Of a stretch of 64,000 bases of DNA, positions 24,949-38,162 are shown in pieces. The notes beneath the pieces are model-generated. The model saw only the letters and a list, made by a program, of their open reading frames with translations. It had not been told where the DNA came from and ran no database searches. This DNA is from Rhinopomastus cyanomelas (taxonomy: Eukaryota; Chordata; Aves; Bucerotiformes; Rhinopomastidae): NCBI GenBank assembly GCA_013400115.1, contig VXBP01009311.1, forward strand, positions 31,169 through 95,168, read 5' to 3'. Both the position numbers and the translations under genes were made by a program. Numbering within the stretch: the first letter of the stretch is position 1; each line of letters opens with the position of its first letter.

Positions 24949-27900
24949 TTTGTGAAGTCAAAGCTCAGAAATTAAGGCAATTACTCCTACATTAACATCA
25001 CTGGACCCTGAAGTTACAAACAATGAAACACCTCTCTAGTGGACAATTTGATCAAGTTTGATTGTGTCATTTTGTTAGATGCTTCCTAAATCCGATATTG
25101 ATAAAAATAATTTGTCTTCTCACAATCTCTGCCCTCATCATTAGAAAGAAACCATTTTTTTCTCAGTCTTTCTAAATGAGATGTTAAGCCTTCACTTCTT
25201 GTCCTACCTACAAAGAAGGATAATCAGAAATCTATGAAGTTTCTGTATCTATTCAGACAATTCACACATCTTTTTCCTCACATGCAGCACTCAAAGCTAA
25301 ATAGGGTGAAACCTTGTTTACATTAAAAGTCCGTACAGTTGACTGTTGTATATGAGTTCCTCTAACACCTGTTGCAACTTCATTCTAGGTCTCAGCTCAC
25401 ACTAATGAATGATTAGTACCATTACTGGACTCTACCATGACCTTAGCCCTAAACCTGAAATACATCTTTGAACAAGCGTGCTTTACATCACACAAATGCT
25501 GGAGCACAAACAAGAGATTAATTGTTGGTCCTAATGCTGTGTTTGTGAGTGCTAAGAAGTCATTACAAATGTTCCAAAAAGGATTAATGGAGTATAACAA
25601 GTCTATTTAATTACTGAAAGACCAGTGATCCTCATTTTACTGTAAGCAGATTTTCCTTTATGTAGAGACTGTAAATAGATTTCTGTAGAACAGAAATCAT
25701 TACAGGACAACTGTAATTCTTGTCACAGGATTTTCAAGTCACAGCAGCAATATAGTGAAAAAAAAAACAGGTGAAAGACCAGGGAGGACTATATAGAGAC
25801 AGCGCATTTGTGCCCGACAACGCAAGACTAGGCACGTTTTAAAATACAGCAGCGCTCCTCACCAGAGATGAAATGAAGAAACAATTCTTGCACTCCATGT
25901 TACAATGTGATATCTGTTTCCCTAACTCGATTTTTTTTTTTTTAAAGGACAACAATTTAGACAGTTAAAGTAATTACATATAGCTTGGAAAGAATAATTC
26001 CCTTAGGTTTAATAAAATCAGAGAAGGCAATGACTCCTCACAACATAAAACTTAACAGACGACTGATCTGCAGGCAGACAGTGAACTCATCTATGAATGT
26101 ATACATGGTAAAATCACAACCTGATAGACATGAAATTATGTGTCTGAATCTAGATGGCTCAAGCAAATTTCCAATTGTCCTTTCTGCACAAGTTGGTTAT
26201 TCTTTAACGGGAAGATAAACAGCAGAATAACTTTTAACATAACCCTTTGTTAGCTGTAAACTTCAGTGTTTCAGTATGACCTAGGGAACGTGCATGGACC
26301 GACTTCACTTTTATAAATTAATGTCACTTCTCATGCTGAGAAGTAGACACAGAATATCAACATATAATTTTATATATGTTGATGTTATAGCTGACTCATT
26401 ACAAACTCTGTAATATCATTATAAAGGAAGGAACTAGGAAAGCAATGATTTAAGGCATCCAAGTAGATAGCACACTGGGTCCAAAAAGCACAAGTTACTT
26501 GTTAAGTGTTTCAGCAGGGGTTAGACTAACCCCTTACAAACCAATAGTCACCACCTCAGCTGTCTCACAAACCAGATCTGCCCAAGTTTGGGAAGTAAAA
26601 CAGAATTACCAGCATATTCCAAAAACAAGCATGCTGTTACACTATTTCAGGATTCATCCAATGCCTCAGCCCAAAACCCTGAGCCATCCATGCTTCTCCT
26701 GTACTGATGCAGTCTGGCCTGACTTACTGGTCCCCTCAACTGTGGAATGGGAAACCTGACAGAGCTTAGAGGCCACCCCTACCGGCATTTAGCTGCCTCC
26801 TCCACAGTGGATCAGGTGGACCATCTGCCTATAGTGGCCCATTATTATTTTTTCCCTTTACTGTCACAGAGCACGAAACCTCAGGCAGCTCTCTGAGCGC
26901 TGCAAAGCCCCTGCACCACAGTCCCACCCTCAAGGGCTAGCTCAGGATTCCTGCAGACTGAAGAAGAAGTGACCTGAGGCTGTACTGGCCTCTGCCAAGG
27001 GCAATTGATCTGCGCAGTTTCTCTCCAACGCCCTCTCCCAAGCAGCGGTAACACCGCAGGGCTTGCGGTGGAGGAATGCTTCGTGCCAGCCCTCCTTGTT
27101 TGGGCAAGTTTCTTCCGTCTGGGCATGAGAAAACCGGGTAAGATATTTCTTTAAAACACAGAGCTCACTTAGGGGCTGGGCACTGGCACACCGATTTTGT
27201 TTGCAATGAAATACAGGAAGGTTTATAACTTTTCAGCGGGTACATACCTTGATGTTTCGCAACTCTTGCTGAGGCAGCGCGGGAGCAAACAGTGCTCTCT
27301 CTCCGGGACCAGAGTCAGAGAGACCAAGCAACCTGAGGTCACCTGGGGAGCCACAGCAGGGCTGGAGACCAGGATAAGGGTTTTGAAATCTCTGCACCTG
27401 AACACTGAGTTACACTTCACATTGTCATGACAGAGCGAGCATTCAAGCTCTTTGCATCAGCATTTCCACCCTATTCCTTCAAAGGAACTACATAACATCA
27501 ATAAAAAGTTGTTCCTAGACTGGGAGATCCACACTGAAAGAAAAGCTTGGGTCATTTACAAGTGCATAGGAATCCTGTACAGGCACATATGGCTTGATCT
27601 TTCTTTTTTCAAACGAAAAATCGTTGATAGGTAGAGTGCAGAAAAATGAATTATCATATGCTGCAAAAGCCAGAGTGCAGCTTTGAAAGAAAATTTGTTT
27701 TAAATTAAGTGAATTGGATTGAATAAATCTACTCACATGAGCAAAGTTTTCAGGCTAATACCTTAAGAATATATATAATTTCTGATGACCATTCAATTAC
27801 AAATATATTTGTTTTATAAGTTACCAAGTACTAACTTAGGAGGTTTCATTGCCCTCTGAGGCTGTATCATGCTGTCAGTTTATCAACAGATCCAGTCACT

Positions 27901-30900
27901 GATTTCAAAAGGCATTCTTCCTAAAATGCAGCACAGTGCAGCAGATGATTACACCTAATACCCGTCTCAAAAAACTAAACTCTCCTATCAAACTGCAGGT
28001 AATTACAGGAAGCAAAAGACTAAGTCAAGAAGCTGACATTAACATCTGCAGCACTGACAGGCAGCCTGTTGGGATATGGGGCCTAAGACTCCCCAGCCCT
28101 TTGAGAGCAATTCTGAAGATAAATTCTTAAGACACAAAGCATTAAAAAAAGTAGGCTGAAGAAAAAGTTTATTATTTCTTCTCTTTTTGTAATTTTAAAT
28201 ACTTCTTCAAGAACAGCATGTGAAGTCCTTTGCTTTAGAGTTGCTCTTGAATACAATCTGTGTCTTTAACAAAACAATGCTTTAGTGCTAAAGAAATCAA
28301 CTCATCACTTACAACATGCTTCTCCATTTCATGTCAAGAAATCATTTCGGTCACTCTTTTTCCTAAAAATTGGAATGGTGTGCATACACATCACATTTTC
28401 ATCACAAAGCTTTTTCAAAGCAGAACCTTCTTCCCAGCACATCCCACTGGAACAACAGTCACAGTGAAATAGGGCCAATGAAAAGTCACAGCTTTTGCCA
28501 TTGCAAAATTACAGGGAACCCAGGCAGCCGGACAGAAGAGAAATGCACTGCAGCTTGAGAGAGGATGGAGTTTCCCTCCAGCCTCCATCTCTTCCACTAT
28601 GTTGGCCTGTTAATTTGTCCTCATCGCTGTCAGAAGACAAAAGATACACCAAGAGCACATCAAAGGAAGGACAGGGATGCTCTGAGGAGACACTGCGAAA
28701 CCCACTGGGGTGTAAATTCAGGGCCGGGTCTTCTCATCAGTGATTACCACAAAGAACAGAAGGAAGTGGTGCAGCTTCTGAACAATGCAGAGGTCAAGCA
28801 GTTCCCAGACATTTCATGACCCAGACAAGTCAAGGTCAAGAGACTCAGGTAGCAACTTGGCCTGGGCATGAATTACAGCACAAATGAATTGTTTTAACAA
28901 ATCAGCTTTGGTCAATTAAACCTAACAAGACATGTTGCATCACATACCAGGGTTCTTGACACAAAGGCCAGGAGATGAGGCCAGCATCATTAAAACGTGT
29001 CTTTTAAAACAGCCTAACAAATTTAAGGTAATCTGTCCACAAACTGCAGATGTCAGAATAATGAAATACAAGTTGTCCTGACTAGAAGATGTTTCCACAC
29101 TTTTAAATCCAGGACACTGGAGTGTAGTCATCCTTTTAAGACATCTGGCATAATTTTCAATGGCATTAATCAAGCAATGGAAAACTCATGCTGCAGTAAA
29201 TACACTTGCTATCTCTCAGACACAGAGCACTTTTGTAATAATCTCCTAAGCAAATCGAGCATTTTCTTGTCAGTGGCTTCAACAAAGAAGTCTGGGAATA
29301 GTTTGGCATTTTAGGCCAATGTAATTCACAAGCAAAAAAAAATATACTCTGTAAACATTTTCATTACATTTAATTTATGAAGACATGGAGTTTGTAATCT
29401 TATGCTCTAATGTGTGCACATTTATCTGTATTTTAAAGAAAAAAGGGGGAAAAAGATCCTATCACCTCCTTTCAGAAGAGTTTGTCAAGGATATGACAGT
29501 TTGAAAGTTAAAACACAACTTTGCTAGATATAAGACGGATAGTTCATACTTATCTTTTACTTAACAAATTAATAACCAGGTATACATAACTTGAGGACTA
29601 GAAAGACAAATACATAAACAGTAAGCTCAATACCTAAATTTTAACATTCTTGGTCATTAAACAACTGCAAATAGTATGTTGTATACTTACTTGTCCGTAT
29701 CCACTGCCAGAAAACATCTTTTTATGCTAATTCCTCACCAGACATGCTGAGTTTCTCAAAAAGGGTTCACTGTTTAGTTTTTGCATTTGGTATTCCTGTT
29801 TACTGTCTAAGAAAGAAAATGCGAACTGCTTTGTTCAATTTCCAGGTGTAATTTTTCAGTAAGGAAATAATTAAAAGCCCACTTAAAGTCATAGAGATGG
29901 CAGTGAAAATCCATTATAGAAATGCACTGCAAAAGGTAGAAAGTTTCTCTTGTGCTCTGGACGCAGGCAGTTCCAGAAGTGCGAGGGAAAACAACATTTA
30001 ATGCTTAAATGGGCTTCAGCCAAAGTTTTGCACCATGCATTCCCGAGTTCTGCATTACTGAAAAATACTATTTCAGTTCTGCTTCTGAGAGTAAAATGTT
30101 TGTTTAAACATTGCCAAACATCCTAAGAAAGAAACTAACATTAAAATCACTCTGATGTCTCTATCACAGGAGTCATCTTTTTGACTTGAGAAAGGGAATG
30201 GGGGCAAGAGGTATAACACACAGGAGTCATGGGGTATTAAGGCAAAATTTCTGGTCCTTGGGCTGACTAAAATTACCTAAAATGCTATTATTGATAAACA
30301 CACTTTAGACTGTCAGCCACCCCTCAGACAGAATCCCCCCACCTTTCACAAGGTTGGAGAGTCCTATCTCCTACCAACTGGGAAAAGAGACTAAACAGTC
30401 ACACACCAGCAATGACGTTGCTATAAACCAGATAAAATAAATATACTTATTTCAAATAAAAAAGCACAATATACTAATGAAAACTAAAGAATCTCTCTGA
30501 AAGGATAATTTTGCAGGAGTGTGTAAGCAATTTTTGTAAATTAAAATTATGAGGGAAGATTAACAGTTGTACTAGGTTGATCCCAACTTCACGTACAACT
30601 GGCTGCTCCCAAACAGTATAATGTATACACATATCCAAATCAGCTGTCTTTCCTCTTGGACAAAGACAATGACATAAAATATACTTCCCCTTTACTAACT
30701 TCTGAACCTTTCAAACCTCTTCTAATCCAAGCTTCACTGCCCTGAGACAGGTTTTTAGTAACTGCTTCTAGGGAGTTAAGAAAATAAAGAAGGAGTAAAT
30801 TCGTGAAGCACCCGGTAACAATGACACTGGCTGATCACACAGACCTTCCTTCTTCACGTTCACTTAGCATCTCAAAGTGTCTCCAGGTAAGGGATTCCCT

Positions 30901-33900
30901 CTCCACCTCACAATGGAAGAAGCAACCCTATTCATTTACGTTAGCCATCTAACCTGATCTTGAGATCACTGTAACCCATGTGACTACAGCAAAGACACAT
31001 AACACCTTAGTGTTGAGACACTTCAGGAAGCCATTTGAATTACTGTGCTTGGCACTGCATTACTCCACTATGAGAACCAGAGCTTTGGATGGCCACCAGC
31101 TTTTGAGCTGTCTAAAGGACTATGCTAGCAAAAGAGAGAAGGAGAAAAAGCAGGGAAGGAGGGAAAGCTAGAAGAGGAAGTGGACTTGAAAACAATCTCC
31201 TGCAATTAACTATAAAATCCAACTTGCAGTGGTATTTACTGTTTAATTATTTTAACAAAGTTTACACAGTTACAATGAATTCAATATGCATAAAAAATTA
31301 AGAAATTCAAAACATTAATCTCTGCTATTATTTTAAGTATTTCCTTTTTTTAATTATTGGCGTTATTTACAGTTTAAAAGCATTTTATTTTGTTCCCAGT
31401 ATTGTTCTTCTGTCTGAAACGACTGTGAAACAAGAATCTTTTGCTTCCTTTTCTATTCTCTACTTTGTAGTTTCTTGCTGTTGATCTAAATATCATTCCT
31501 TAATTAACACTGACCTCTAGATTTTCAACTAGTTGCACGGAATTATTTAACCACAATTAATGTAATTTGACCCAGTGAAAATTACTCCTCTTGGTTCATC
31601 AGGTAAGAAAAAATGGAATGAGTTAAAGGTACCTTCCTAAAATGTAGATATATTTAATTGCTGTCTGCAACAGTGATATTCCTTTTCCTTTTTAATGGAC
31701 CTGTCATATGAATTGTAAATCTGTAATGAGCAAAATGAGAACTAAAAACAAAAAATATGTACATTTCTAATTGTTTGGATCCAAAAGTCCGTTCACGTGT
31801 ACACATTCTGAATAATGAAAACTGATGGATGATCTTTTTGAATGCTTTAATACCCTACATCTTCATAATCATAGCATCCAAAATAACAATTTTATATTAT
31901 TACCTCCATATAGACACCAACCTAACCTCCATCTCGTAATGACAAATGCCTTTACTGCCTGTAATTTTCAGCACAACAGAGATACTCAATAAAGTAATAA
32001 TCCAAACTTTTGCATTAGAAGACTAGAAAAGAAATAAATACAATGCCTTCTTCAGTTGACACCAAAAGGTTTTTAAAATTACATTTTCAGCACGTCTGAC
32101 TAGACTGGAATTGCTCAAAGCAATTCAAAGTTTTGCAAAGGTTTGTTATTCCCAATCAAATTCTTAAATTACAAAAAGCTTTTCTCATAGGGGAGCAGAT
32201 AAAGCATAAACTCATACTTCTGCTTCTGCACTGGTTTTCTGATCCAAAACCGAGATTTAGTGCAAGGGATCAGCATGCCATTTCACTGTATGAGTAATGA
32301 GCTCCTAGAGCACTTAGATGCCTACAGGCGCAGGCAGTAATAAGCCCTTATTTCCTGTTGTTCCCAGCATAATTTATAATTTGCTGTGCAAACTCCAACA
32401 AATCACCTTGTACGTTGACATATGCTTCTGCAAAGCAGGTTAAACGTTCTACTATATATTCACAGGTAAAGTAATCAGAGGCAAATCACTAAAGCTAATG
32501 GAAGTAGGAACAATCAGTAATTCAATTGATTGATTGATTCTTGTAAGCCCATTATTTTTATTAATTGTAAGTGGAAGCATTTGTGCGCACATGAAATGTA
32601 AACTCTTCTCCAAAATCCACCAGGGTAGAGTGACATATGACCAATAACATGATTTATGCAGAATGGAGACTGCTGAAACCATGTTTTATTGTGATTTTAA
32701 GTGGCATTTCTTGTAGTCACATCAAAATTACTGGAATAATTTTATCTATCATTTTAAATTCAAATATATAGATTTCCTGTACTAAGTAAAAACATAAACA
32801 TCACTGCACAAGCCTATTTCAAATTTGATCTTGCTAAGAAAATACATTCACAAAATTCAGAAATCTTAACAAAAGATACCAAGCCACTGACACACCAGGA
32901 GTTCACGTGACCCTGATATTCACCTGCAATTACACACCATGTATAAAAATAATTGTAATTGCTCCTAGGAGGAGGGCATGTTTTTCAAAGTGAGACAGTG
33001 CGTACAAGTTGCCGAGACAGTCTTCAGTGAAAACGTGGTATCCCAGCTAGGTGAGTGTTTGTCAGTTTGCTGGTGCTAAACTAAGGTAAGAACAGTCTCA
33101 AATCACTGCAAATGTAGCAGTTTACCTTAGCTGAGATTATCAGAAAGCATGATTATCCAGAACACAAAGATCACTACCAAAAGTGGGGTGGGACCGGTGC
33201 TGTTGGCAGGAGACATGCAGAAGCAGAGGGTCCTATAGACAACCATCTCCCCTTCCTAAACTGCAGAACCAGACACACCCTGGTTCTTCCCTTCTCCTTT
33301 ATCTTCCCTTTTTGCTTTTTTAAATTCCCTCCCTACCCACCCACCAAGAGACAGGATGCAGCTTGGTGATTCAGGGATTCACATAGGCCATGCTTCCTTC
33401 TGTGCAGCCCTTTGGGTAGAGCTGATAATCCTTCTTATTAATTAATGACATAATAGCTGTTAACTGAAAAGAAATATTAATCTAACAATCTAGGAAACTT
33501 CCAACAGAACCCATTTAGCCTTTTTGCTGATTTCCTGATAACAAAGTGGTGCAGCTGGAAATGTAGCAGCATCTTGATGTTTTACAAAGTTAAAAAACCA
33601 AGCGTGTCTGAACAGTATCGGACTAAGGACACCTGCATCTATTTTCTGCCCTCCCTCTTTGACAGTTTAAAAGAGCTTCTCCTCCCTCAACTTCAGAGTT
33701 CATTAACAGCTGGAGATGTGGGCTCCCCCAGTTACATCACTCTCACACACGGACAAAGGAAAGCGTAAACAGTAGCATGACTGATCTAAGAAATGTCCTC
33801 CGAGAGGCATAAGCATTAAAAGCACTTACAAATGTTTACCATTTACATATGCCATCGGTTCAGTCCTTTAAACTCCCAAAGCACTTCTCAAAGGTCTACT

Positions 33901-34224
33901 TTGCTTCATTCAGCATATGCTGAAATACCTAACCTACAACAAATCCTACCAAGTTTGCATTTTATTTGTGCTGGGGAGAAAAATCAACCCAAAACACAGA
34001 GATGATGAGGGAATTAGGAATTCTGCAGATGGGGCACATTGCTGCAGGTATTTTATATTTTCAAAAAAAGAGTGATGCATTTTTATTTTTTTTTTAAAAA
34101 TTAATCATTGTAAGAGTAAGTAAAACATCAATCAGAAGAAGGGATTTATAGCATCTGGGTTCTGTTGCAGCAAACAAGTAGTGCAGCTTTCATTCACTGA
34201 TTGTCAAAAACTTTCCAATGTGCC

Positions 34225-34362
34225 CACTGCAATGCGGATGCCAACCAACGAATCAAAGGCTTTCAGCAACTAGACAAAGAGGGTCTGATGCCAACCTCGG
34301 TGCCACTGGCAACCATTATTGGCATCAAGCACACTGTCTGCCTTTTTTTTCCCCTTCTGGCA
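34225..34362. promoter_or_regulatory. Duplicated intronic module, copy 1 (RFX-like and NFI half-sites)
   Basis: The module shares an exact 19-bp start (CACTGCAATGCGGATGCCA) with the copy at 35023 and about 80 percent of the following 100 bp by eye, ending in a T/C-rich tract. It holds the inverted repeat GGTGCCACTGGCAACC at 34299-34314, which resembles an RFX X-box. NFI half-sites TGCCAA lie at 34239 and 34289 and TTGGCA at 34319. A regulatory role is inferred. Confidence 0.55.
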
Positions 34363-35022
34363 CTCGACTAACAAAATGGCGGTTCTTGTAGCAACGGGAA
34401 CACAGCATAAGCACTGCACTGAATCAAATACCATCAAATGATTTTATGGACAGAGACACATTTCATACCAAATGACAGAAACTCTTTGATGCCTGACAGA
34501 GAGGGAAGGGGTAAAAAAAAAAAGGGGCAATTTTGTCAATAGAAACAATAATCATGCTATTTTCAAGATTTGAGCTTTTTAAAAACACGAGGAGGAGGGG
34601 AAAGGGTGGGGTGGACCTGGCAAAACACAACAGACAGAGCCACTTTAAGTATGCTATGATTAAGAACTATTTTGATGTTAAACATTGATCACAGCATGTT
34701 CTTCCCACTTTCTTCCTCCATTTCAGTCAAAGCAGCAGCATTGCAACCTATGTCAATCCCCTCACTGCATTACTTTTTTATTTAGGATCCTAAAGTATAA
34801 GAGGATAGTAGGAAGAGAATAGAGTACAAAGATGCTGAATTCAGAGGAACATCAGCAAAATGCAGAACCAGATGAACTTGGTCAATGACATGACTTCATA
34901 GGTTGGTCCTTATTTGTTCTTTCAAGGCAGGCATGGAGGTAGAAGGGTTTTTTATTAAGAGCTGAAGGGATTATTGACACTCCTAGATCTGGAAATTGTC
35001 GATATATTGTAACATTATTCTG

Positions 35023-35160
35023 CACTGCAATGCGGATGCCATCCAACAAATCACAGGCATCCTAGGCTAAACAAAGAAGGTCCGATGCCAATCCTGGTGC
35101 TACTGGCAACCATCACGGGCACTCAAACTATCCTTCCTACTCTTTTTTCCCCCCTAATCT
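35023..35160. promoter_or_regulatory. Duplicated intronic module, copy 2
   Basis: Partner of 34225-34362, 798 bp away and in the same orientation. The X-box-like core is GGTGCTACTGGCAACC at 35096-35111, one base different from copy 1. A TGCCAA half-site is kept at 35086. The pyrimidine-rich end is kept as well. The divergence is uneven: cores are conserved and linkers changed, which suggests selection rather than a recent copy. Confidence 0.55.
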
Positions 35161-37199
35161 TCTTTTTTAAAGCAAAAAAAGCCGAAACTACTTGGCTCTT
35201 TGATATGTGCTAATTCCTTCTTCATATTTTGTTCAAGGATTTAATTGTTTCTGTGTCTTCACTTAGATTTTACATTATACCATTAGGCAGGTTTATGTAT
35301 TCTAAAAGAGAATTAAATAGACAAAACAGCATATGTATAATGCAGCATTTTGGTTGACTTCATGCTTATGTTTTGCAAAGCTTGGTGCTTCTTAATCAAG
35401 TGCACTACTATTGTTACAATTACCCTGCCTTCAATGAGAATAAAAAAATCGAAGTTTGATGTAATGGACAAGAAAATACAACTATAACTTAATATGACTT
35501 CTTCAGGAAGAAAACCAACAGATGGTAACATAAGATTTACTGTGAAGCAGCAAGAGAGAAAATACATGCAGTTTCCTATAAACAAAAGGGTCTACTAAGG
35601 GTGACTTGGTGCTTAGAAATTATCGAGGTTTGTCTTCCAATTTATTCTCAAAGTAGCACTGCTTATGTGAAAGTTCTAATATTTCAGCATGCTTATCTTA
35701 CTCATTTCTGGTTAGACAGAGGTTTTAAATAAACTGACATTCTCAATAAAAGCATTAGAATCAGCTATGCCCTGCAATTCTTTCTCCCACTTCAAGTTAG
35801 AGGTTTCCAACAAGTTAAAAGTCTACAGTAAGAGTACTATGACCCCAGCTTTTTCGGCTCAAGAGCCACTTAAACTCTGTTGCCTCCCTTTGTAGTTTTG
35901 ACTTTTGAAGACAGGTAAACTCATCAAAATTAATCAATAAGCTGGATCTTACAATATACGCATTTGAAACTTAATTTTACTTTTTCTTCACAGAAAGAGT
36001 TTGAAGGTACAAATTATTAGTAATTAAGCTATTTTGCTTCATGCTGTCAAAGAAATCTTTCTTCCTATGCTATCAGGCATCAGATTTACCTGGTTCTGCA
36101 GCTACTTAAAAGTCACTATGAAATATCAAGGTGTTATCTAGCACTGCGGAGAGAAACTTGCAAGCAGGGAAAAAAAAACCCAAACAATGAACCATATTTT
36201 TTCATTACTATAATCCAAAAACTTGAACCCTACTTACACGTTCTTGTAAACACAGTGCTCCACTTGCGTAAGTAAATGCTAAAAGGCAAATTCACTGCAA
36301 ACAAAAAAGGTTGTGGCGTGTATCTGTTGTTTTAAAGAATAAGTACATGCCAAATGAATACACATGCAATTTTACTGTTTTGTTGCTAACAAAATTGCGT
36401 TTGATTTTCAGCTAAATCGCACGGTTATGTATCGGGCATCAGAAAACAGCCTGCCATCTGCCCTTCTGCAGGCCACTTCTGCTGACTACCAGGCCAAGCT
36501 GTGAAATGGGCCAACACCTGCGGCCAATCAAACCTTCCCTCGTTGAGATCTGTGGCTAAAAACAAAATGCTTTATTAGTGCTTGTGAGTCAGTAATACAA
36601 AGAAAATTATATAATGACCCAAAAGATCCAAAAAAGACCCCTCACAGAGACAAAGCATTTCAAAGCAGCTTAGATTGAGGGAAACTACTTTCTGTTTATA
36701 AGTTGGGGAAAACTGACTGTGAGTAATTTTATCTGAATATGCAGTATGATTACAAGCTTTTTCCTCATACATAATTATCAGAAGACACATTTTTATTTTA
36801 ATTCTGTGAAACTAAGTTTAAGAAGCTTTTCCTTAGTGTTCTTGAAATTTTCCAAATTTCTACTATCTGTCAAATAAAATTAAGTGCATGTGTGTCGTTA
36901 TGAAAATATATCCTTAGTGGAAAAGTCTCTCAAAAAATTATGACCTGGTTCTTTTTTTTAAAGTACAGGTAGGTAAGACGAGCTAGTGATGCATAGTGTC
37001 AATTAAACTCTAAGTACCATATGCTGGAATTCTGATGCATATGGAACTTACAAAGCAGTATTTCTATGCTGAAGTTATTTCATTTTTGATTTTATAGCCA
37101 AGTCTATAACTGCTCTTCGAAATGATAGTAGGTTAATCAGTTTAAGGATTAATTGTTCATTATTTGTAGCTGCAAAGACATAAATAAATATTTGTAGTA

Positions 37200-37205
37200 T
37201 TTATT
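37200..37205 (-). terminator. Candidate polyadenylation signal in NFIB intron 2
   Basis: A minus-strand AATAAA lies about 285 bp past the in-frame stop that follows exon 2 when the intron is read through. It could serve a short NFIB transcript. Weak, because the motif is common. Confidence 0.2.
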
Positions 37206-37630
37206 ATGACTGTGCAGTTGCACATACATGCATCTATTGCTAACCATACTGGGGGAACTAAAAAGAAAACACCTGAAAAACACGAAGACCGTTGTCTGAA
37301 ATCATGACAAGAACAACTTCACAGTACACTGCAATCTTTCGACCAAAAAAAAAAAAAGAGGAAACTTAGAAGAACTAAAGGAGTCCTCCTCTCTCTTGAA
37401 AGAGAACAAGGCGTGAATGTCAAACACGTGTCATTTACACAGGTCTGCAGGAATGCATGTGTATGTAAGTACATACATGTATACACTGATTTACATACGG
37501 ATACGTACCCACATTAAGTTAGACCACAGAGTGGTGGTCTTTAGACTGGAAGGCAGCCCATGAAGGAAAGAGAGCTTCCTGAAATCAGAGTTAGATATAC
37601 TACACAGAAACATGACAATCTGCTTCCTAC

Positions 37631-38162
37631 CTTGCTCCTGCACGTAGTATGCCAAAAACAAATCAAGCTCCTTGACTGATACTGTTATGTGATGTGGCTG
37701 GACACAAAGTGCTGGATTTGTGCAATGTGGGGATTTCATGAGCCGCTCTCCATCCGTACTTTCCAAGGGGATGCCTTTGAACAGGATCACCATGACTAGA
37801 TCCAGACGCCAGACTTTGTCAGCTTGTCGTAGGCAATCGATTCTCCTAATCTTACCCTTCTGGTCAGGATTTGACAATACACAGCATGGGTGCTTCTTCC
37901 CAGTCACCGTGAGCACAAAATCCTCCCGGAACTCTTGACGAATATCTTTGCGCAGCTTGGCCAGGAGCCTGGATGCCCACTTCTGTTTAATTTCAGGCTT
38001 TTCGCTAAGCAGCTCATCCTTGACTGCCCTTTCCTCATCCTTTGACATTCGTTTCTCATGCTTTTTAAAGTACTTGCGTTTTCGAGCCTGAAGGTTGAAC
38101 CAAGTATAGGCAATTGCACGGACATGTGGAAGAAGTGCTTCAATGAACGGGTGAAATTCATC
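37631..38162 (-). CDS. NFIB: NFIB exon 2, CTF/NFI DNA-binding domain
   Basis: Nuclear factor I B is a nuclear transcription factor. It binds TTGGC(N5)GCCAA as a dimer and acts in lung, brain and stem-cell development. The exon is 532 bp, the usual length of NFI exon 2, with a TTTCCACAG acceptor at 38163 and a GTAGG donor at 37630. It encodes residues 11-187, from DEFHPFIEALLPHV to FLAYYVQEQ. Paralogue-specific residues identify NFIB: KKHPCC, KGKIRR, LMKSPHCTNPALC, HHITVSVKE and FLAYYVQEQ, where NFIA and NFIC have PPCC, KMRR and QCSNPGLC. The MH1-like metal site residues are present (Cys103, Cys157, Cys163, His167/168), as is the basic ARKRKYFKKHEKR at 36-48. Frame intact. It ends with one base of a split codon, as expected. 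Confidence 0.97.

Larger units (their letters stand above)
24949..37630 (-). other. NFIB: NFIB intron 2, repeat-free part
   Basis: This is the intron sequence directly downstream of exon 2, with the donor GTAGGAAG at 37630-37623. I find no CR1, LTR or SINE in it. It holds the duplicated module at 34225 and 35023, a perfect 16-bp palindrome TTCAGCATATGCTGAA at 33909-33924, and an AT-rich inverted repeat at 26356-26383. I looked for the next NFIB exon (expected to start DSGQSGSP) and did not see it, so exon 3 lies outside the window. Confidence 0.7.

Noticed and set aside
29303..29319. TTGGC and GCCAA inverted pair as a full NFI site
   Set aside because: The half-sites are 7 bp apart, while the NFI consensus needs 5.
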